The notes under the pieces were generated by a model. The model searched no databases, was not told the origin of the DNA, and saw only the letters and a list, made by a program, of their open reading frames with translations. Made by a program: the position numbers and the translations under genes. Below, piece by piece: positions 21,004-25,299 of a stretch of 25,299 nucleotides of DNA (positions are counted from its first letter, which is position 1; each line of letters begins with the position of its first letter). This stretch comes from an uncultured Planctomycetaceae bacterium (GTDB lineage: Bacteria; Planctomycetota; Planctomycetia; Pirellulales; UBA1268): assembly GCA_937926325.1 (NCBI GenBank), contig CALAZQ010000513.1, forward strand, positions 1-25,299, written 5' to 3'.

Positions 21004-23526
21004 ATGACCTGCACCCGTGTCTTCATTATCGTTGGCTGCCTCACCCTGGCTTCCTCCGGAGGCCCGGTCGCTGCGGCGGCCCCCGCTGGCCAATCGTTGG
21101 CAACACCAGTGCCTCGGGAATCGCTTGAGCCATTCCTGAACCGCTACTGCATCGACTGCCACAACGCTGACGATGCCAACGGGCAGGTGCGGTTCGACAC
21201 CATGAGTTGGCAGATCGAGACGAACGACACCGCCCAGCGGTGGCAGGATGTGCTCGATCAGCTCAACGGTGGGGCGATGCCGCCCGACGATGCTTCGCAG
21301 CCAGACGACCGTGAACTTCGCCAGGCCCTCGCCAGCCTCACCAGCACCCTCCAACAGGCACGACGACGGCTGACTGACCATGGCGGCAGGTTCACCCTGC
21401 GGCGGCTCAATCGACGGGAATACTCGGCCACCATCCGCCACCTGTTCGGCTTCGATGTACCACTCGATGAGATCCCGGAGGATGGCAGCATCAGCAGCTT
21501 TGACACCGTCGGGGCTGAGCAGTTTTTCTCCTCAGTTCACTTCGAAAAGTATCTGGCCCTCGGCCGTAAGGTCGCCGATGAGGCCTTCACCTGGACCGTT
21601 CGGCCCCGGCAGCCGACCAAGGTTCAGGGCCGCCGTACTGAACCAGAGGACCGCGTCACCAAACAGCTGCGAGAGAACCTTGCTGATCTCGATCAGAAGA
21701 TGGCGATGAAACAGGCGGGTAAGACCTGGCAGGAGATGGGGTTCAAGGACGAAGGAGAGGCCGAGATCATCTTCCGTCAGTTCGCCACCAGGGCTGGGCA
21801 CCCCCGGAAGTATCTGGAGTATCCCCGAGTCGATGACGGCGTCTATGTCGGTGTCCTGAATGAAACCAAGTGGGTCTCCGCCAACCTGCATACCGATATT
21901 CGCGGCGACTACATCGTCCGTATCCACGCTGGCGTGCACGGGAGCCCTGACCCAATCCGGACCATCGCGCTGGTGCGGGACCACCACGGCCCCAAGGGAA
22001 CCGTCCAGATTCAGGGCACGGTGGATCAGCCAGAAACGGTTGAACTGTGGACCCGCCAGTCACTGGGACGGTTCGCGCTTAATGCGAAAGTTGAGGAGAG
22101 CCGGCCTGACATTCCCAACTACCTCCGCCATCTCCAGGGGCCCAAGCAGGCGATGGACCCCTGGGTGTCGATCTGGATCGACTGGCTGGAAATCGAGGGC
22201 CCTTTCTACCCCGAGTGGCGGCCGGTTCTGGAGACGATTCTCTCCCCGGCCGGGCCGATTCAGGGTGGTCATATCGCCCTGCTGCATGACGATGCCCGCG
22301 CCGGTGAACTGATCGAGCGATTCGCCTTTGAAGCATTTCGGCGGCGGCAGCCTGACCCAGCGTTCATCGCCAGCCTCACCCGTCGGTTTGAGGAGAATCG
22401 GAAGGCTGGCATGAAGCACAAAGCGGCCCTCGCCGATGTCCTTGCGATCATTCTCGCTTCGCCCGGTTTTCTGTTTCTGGATGAACAGCCGGCGACGCCG
22501 GAGTCGAGCCGGCGACAACTCGACAGCCGCGAACTCGCCATTCGGCTTTCGTACTTTCTCTGGAGCCGGCCGCCTGATGAAGAACTTTACGCCGCCGACC
22601 TGACCCAGCCCGCCGTCCTCACGGCCCAGGTCGACCGGCTGCTCGATGACCCCCGCTCGCAGTCCTTCCGCGACGGCTTCATCAGCCAGTGGGCTGAGTT
22701 TGACCGCTTCGATGCCATCACGGTCGATCCAAAGGAATACGTCCGCTTCAACGATGGCCTGCGGCTGGCAGCCAAGCGGGAAGTCTGTGAGTTTTTTGGG
22801 GTGATGCTCAAAGAAAATCTCCCCGCAGCGAATCTCATTGACTCAGACTTCGTGATGGTCAATCCAGCGCTGGCAATCCACTACGGACTGACGCTTCCCG
22901 ACTGTCACACTGATGCGTTTGAGCAGGTCAAGCTTCCTGTCGACTCGCCCCGGGGGGGGCTGATGACTCAGGCTGCCTTTCTCACCACTGGCTCCAATGG
23001 CGAACGCACTTCCCCCGTGATCCGTGGCGCCCTCATCCTGGAAAAACTGCTGCACAGCAAGCCGGCCCCACCGCCGCCGAATGTGCCGGAACTGTCAGCC
23101 GCCTCGAACAAACCGACGAGCACCCGCGACCTCGTCAAGCTGCATCAGCAGCAGCCGGTCTGTGGCTCCTGCCATCGCAAGATCGATGCGATCGGGTTCG
23201 GCCTGGAACACTTCGATGCCATCGGCCGCTGGCGGGAGACCGAGCGGGTTGGTAACAAGGACCTGCCCATCGAGACTACCGTCGTCCTGCCCAGCGGTGC
23301 CCGTTATGCCACTGTGCAGGAACTCAAGGCCCTGCTCGGCTCCCAGCAGCATCGGCTGGCCCGGGAACTGCTCGAGTCGCTGCTCAGCTACGGTCTGGGG
23401 CGGACCGTTGAATTCTCTGACGCAACCGCCGTCGAGGCCATGCTCGACCAACTGGAACCCCACAACTTCCCGGTCCGCTCGATGGTCCATGCGATTGTCG
23501 CCAGTGAACTCTTCCAGACCAGGTAA
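21004..23526 (+). CDS. Secreted planctomycete c-type cytochrome, DUF1587/1595/1592/1588/1585
   Basis: An 840-residue exported protein of a multi-domain family abundant in planctomycetes; its biochemical function is unknown to me. A signal peptide covers about residues 1-27 (MTCTRVFIIVGCLTLASSGG onward). A c-type haem motif CIDCH (C49, C52, H53) comes first. DUF1587 is at about 130-196 (RRLNRREYSATIRHLF), a DUF1595-like part at 436-496, DUF1592 at 508-636 (AIRLSYFLWSRPPDEELY) and DUF1588 at 650-746. The DUF1588 part carries a second haem motif CGSCH (C720, C723, H724) followed by KIDAIGFGLEHFDAIGRWR. DUF1585 ends the protein (772-836). I chose the ATG at 21004 because it gives a clean signal peptide and follows a C-rich leader like those in nuo; 20932 is an alternative. 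A DUF1552 gene follows 43 bases later. Confidence 0.88.
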   Translation: MTCTRVFIIVGCLTLASSGGPVAAAAPAGQSLATPVPRESLEPFLNRYCIDCHNADDANGQVRFDTMSWQIETNDTAQRWQDVLDQLNGGAMPPDDASQPDDRELRQALASLTSTLQQARRRLTDHGGRFTLRRLNRREYSATIRHLFGFDVPLDEIPEDGSISSFDTVGAEQFFSSVHFEKYLALGRKVADEAFTWTVRPRQPTKVQGRRTEPEDRVTKQLRENLADLDQKMAMKQAGKTWQEMGFKDEGEAEIIFRQFATRAGHPRKYLEYPRVDDGVYVGVLNETKWVSANLHTDIRGDYIVRIHAGVHGSPDPIRTIALVRDHHGPKGTVQIQGTVDQPETVELWTRQSLGRFALNAKVEESRPDIPNYLRHLQGPKQAMDPWVSIWIDWLEIEGPFYPEWRPVLETILSPAGPIQGGHIALLHDDARAGELIERFAFEAFRRRQPDPAFIASLTRRFEENRKAGMKHKAALADVLAIILASPGFLFLDEQPATPESSRRQLDSRELAIRLSYFLWSRPPDEELYAADLTQPAVLTAQVDRLLDDPRSQSFRDGFISQWAEFDRFDAITVDPKEYVRFNDGLRLAAKREVCEFFGVMLKENLPAANLIDSDFVMVNPALAIHYGLTLPDCHTDAFEQVKLPVDSPRGGLMTQAAFLTTGSNGERTSPVIRGALILEKLLHSKPAPPPPNVPELSAASNKPTSTRDLVKLHQQQPVCGSCHRKIDAIGFGLEHFDAIGRWRETERVGNKDLPIETTVVLPSGARYATVQELKALLGSQQHRLARELLESLLSYGLGRTVEFSDATAVEAMLDQLEPHNFPVRSMVHAIVASELFQTR

Positions 23527-23569
23527 GCCGTCCACCCACCACCCATCCGAGACAGCCTGAGAACCAGCC

Positions 23570-24874
23570 ATGACTTGCCTGCATGTTCACCCTGTGACCC
23601 GGCGTAGCTTCCTCCGTGCTGGCAGTGCCCTGCTGGCTCTTCCCGGGCTTGAGTCGTTCGCCACGGCGACCGTGCCGGGAGCTCCACCCACCCGGATGAT
23701 CTTCCTCGGGGGGGGCTTCGGCTTTACCAAGGACAGCTTCTATCCGACCAAAGCCGGTGCCTTCGCCGAGATCGGCCTGACCGAAGGACTGGCCCCGTTG
23801 GCACGACACCGGCAGGACATCACGCTGGTGACCAACCTGACCAATCTCGGGGCGACCGACCCACACGGTGGCAGCTGTTCGTACCTGACCGGGGCAAACG
23901 TCGCCGGCACCCCGGGCAAGCGATTTCACAATTCGATCTCCTGCGACCAGTTGGCGGCCCGGCAGCTGGGTGCCGACACCCGGTTTCCGTCGCTGGTGCT
24001 GTCCGCCAAAGAGCCTGACGGAGGCCAGAACTCAGGGCACGGCCCCGGCCTGTCACTCTCGTGGGATGACGGCGGCAACCCGATTCCCGGGATCGAGCGA
24101 CCGCTCGATCTCTATCGGACACTCTTTGCCACACCGAGCGATGACCCACAGAAGATTCACCAACGGCTCAAGAATAAGCAGAGCATCCTGGACATTGTTC
24201 AGCTCGACGGGAACAGCCTCAACCGGCGGTTGGGAAGGGACGACCGGGAAAAGCTCGACGAATACTTCACCGGGCTGCGGCAGGTCGAACTGGGCCTTGA
24301 ACGGCAGGCCCGTTGGGCTGACACACCGAAACCAAGTGCTCCCTTTGACGCGCCGGCCGAAGGGCTGACTGGGGAAGAGGCGATCAGGCTGATGGAGAAC
24401 ATGATCATCATCGCCCTGCAGACCGACGCCACGCGGGTCGTCAGCTACCGGCTGCCGGTCTGCTCCCTGCTGGAAAGCATGGGGGTCAGCCTCAAGGCTC
24501 ATTCGCTGAGTCACTACGGCTTTTCCCAACCGCGGATCGAAGCCTCCCGGCAGCGGGACAAAAAGTGCATGGAGCTTTTCGCCAACTTCCTCGATCGGCT
24601 CAAGGAAGCCAAGGATTTCGACGGCCGCCCCCTGTTCGACCGCTGCATCGTCAGCTACGGCACCAACCTGCGGTCGGGCCACGAACTGAAGAATCTGCCG
24701 GCGTTGCTCTCAGGGGGCGGGGCTCCCGACATCCGGCACGGTCGCCACCTCGTGCTGCCCCAAGAGGACACACCCCTGGCCAACTACTGGCTGACCCTGC
24801 TGCAGCAGGCGGGCGTTTCGGCCGAGTCCTTCAGCCACAGCACCGGCATCGTGCCGGAATTGCTGCAATCATGA
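23570..24874 (+). CDS. Tat-exported DUF1552 protein
   Basis: A 434-residue protein that matches the DUF1552 family, which is related to DUF1501-type proteins and has no established activity that I know of. The N-terminus holds a twin-arginine signal, R11-R12 in VTRRSFLRAG, followed by a hydrophobic stretch ALLALPGL. That fits export through the Tat system in a folded, perhaps cofactor-bearing state. Family-like segments are MIFLGGGFGFTKDSFYP, DPHGGSCSYLTGANV, SISCDQLAARQLG, YRLPVCSLLESMG and CIVSYGTNLRSGHELKNLPALLSGG (about residues 362-386). It follows the DUF1592 cytochrome by 43 bases, and the two are probably co-transcribed and act in the same compartment. Its substrate is unknown. Confidence 0.87.
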   Translation: MTCLHVHPVTRRSFLRAGSALLALPGLESFATATVPGAPPTRMIFLGGGFGFTKDSFYPTKAGAFAEIGLTEGLAPLARHRQDITLVTNLTNLGATDPHGGSCSYLTGANVAGTPGKRFHNSISCDQLAARQLGADTRFPSLVLSAKEPDGGQNSGHGPGLSLSWDDGGNPIPGIERPLDLYRTLFATPSDDPQKIHQRLKNKQSILDIVQLDGNSLNRRLGRDDREKLDEYFTGLRQVELGLERQARWADTPKPSAPFDAPAEGLTGEEAIRLMENMIIIALQTDATRVVSYRLPVCSLLESMGVSLKAHSLSHYGFSQPRIEASRQRDKKCMELFANFLDRLKEAKDFDGRPLFDRCIVSYGTNLRSGHELKNLPALLSGGGAPDIRHGRHLVLPQEDTPLANYWLTLLQQAGVSAESFSHSTGIVPELLQS

Positions 24875-24920
24875 AAACGTGGTGCGACAGCCACCGTCTT
24901 GCTCCTCTGAGATTCGATCG

Positions 24921-25299
24921 TCAGTAGAGAAACACCCGCGTTGAATCGGGTAGTTGTACAGCCGGCTGCGGGGTGAATCGCATGACGTGGCTCAGTGACC
25001 GCACCTCAGCGGCGGCAGCGCCGACGCGGGCCCAGGTCAGCCAAGGGTGAGCCGACGGACGCCCAGCCGGTGGCCTGGTGCGCCCAGCATCATCGTCCCA
25101 GGCAGCAACGGCAGTCCGCCACAGCTCCGTAAGCTGGGGCCGCCGTACGTGGATCGCATCAAAACCATACCAGCCGGCTGGCTGGTCGATCACGGCGGCG
25201 GCCTGCGCGGTGGCAAGCCGCACGACGGCCTGATCGATCGCGGCCGACCGCTCCTTGATCTGCTCAAGCGCGAGTGGGCAGCCTGGCACAAACAGCGTC
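24921..25299 (-). CDS. Partial CDS, possible SGNH/GDSL hydrolase C-terminus
   Basis: The last 126 or so codons of a minus-strand gene whose 5' end lies beyond the right edge. The frame stays open to the edge, so the GTG at 25289 need not be the start. The segment GWYGFDAIHVRRPQLTELW contains a D-x-x-H pattern in the position of the last SGNH-hydrolase block, and the preceding alternation of helix and strand would fit that fold. This is weak evidence from one short motif, and the protein is otherwise unrecognised. It converges on the DUF1552 gene with 46 bases between the stops; a weak GGTG/CACC stem lies there, but no clear terminator. Confidence 0.45.
   Translation of the reverse strand, partial: TLFVPGCPLALEQIKERSAAIDQAVVRLATAQAAAVIDQPAGWYGFDAIHVRRPQLTELWRTAVAAWDDDAGRTRPPAGRPSAHPWLTWARVGAAAAEVRSLSHVMRFTPQPAVQLPDSTRVFLY

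Overview
The window is a G+C-rich chromosomal segment, very probably from a planctomycete (Planctomycetota, Pirellulales-like). The strongest sign is the pair at 21.0-24.9 kb: a secreted DUF1587/1592/1588/1585 c-type cytochrome followed by a Tat-exported DUF1552 protein, a combination characteristic of that phylum. Genus cannot be read from the sequence alone. There are no tRNA or rRNA genes, CRISPR arrays or insertion sequences that I can recognise.

Layout. (1) 1-238: gene-free, purine-rich stretch with a long imperfect inverted repeat. (2) 239-2203, minus strand: an M20 metallopeptidase followed by an RluA-type pseudouridine synthase. (3) 2204-2445: divergent intergenic region and structured leader of the nuo operon. 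(4) 2446-17771, plus strand: an unbroken set of all 14 complex I genes in canonical order, nuoA to nuoN. (5) 17768-19262: mrp (P-loop Fe-S carrier), translationally coupled to nuoN, then a pterin-4a-carbinolamine dehydratase gene. (6) 19279-20655, minus strand: a class III (GabT-like) aminotransferase converging on the previous gene with only 16 bp between. (7) 20656-21003: intergenic region with a lower-G+C patch. (8) 21004-24874: the cytochrome/DUF1552 pair. (9) 24921-25299, minus strand: the 3' part of a gene that runs off the window, possibly an SGNH hydrolase.

How the genes work together. NuoE, F and G form the NADH-oxidising module, NuoB, C, D and I the quinone-reducing arm, and NuoA, H, J, K, L, M and N the proton-pumping membrane arm. 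The adjacent Mrp is a homologue of the mitochondrial complex I assembly factor Ind1 (NUBPL), so the unit can supply both the enzyme and a candidate loader of its Fe-S clusters.

Points that stand out: two clearly different kinds of translation start inside one operon (overlapping starts with Shine-Dalgarno sites versus cytosine-rich leaders without them); a structured leader before nuoA; a compact NuoG that keeps the ligands of the optional N7 cluster; an arginine where NuoN normally has its TM7 lysine; an Mrp that has lost one cysteine of its CxxC; extended or inserted segments in NuoJ, NuoK, NuoL and NuoM; and a four-cysteine insertion in the aminotransferase. I see no clearly new multi-gene defence or mobile system here.
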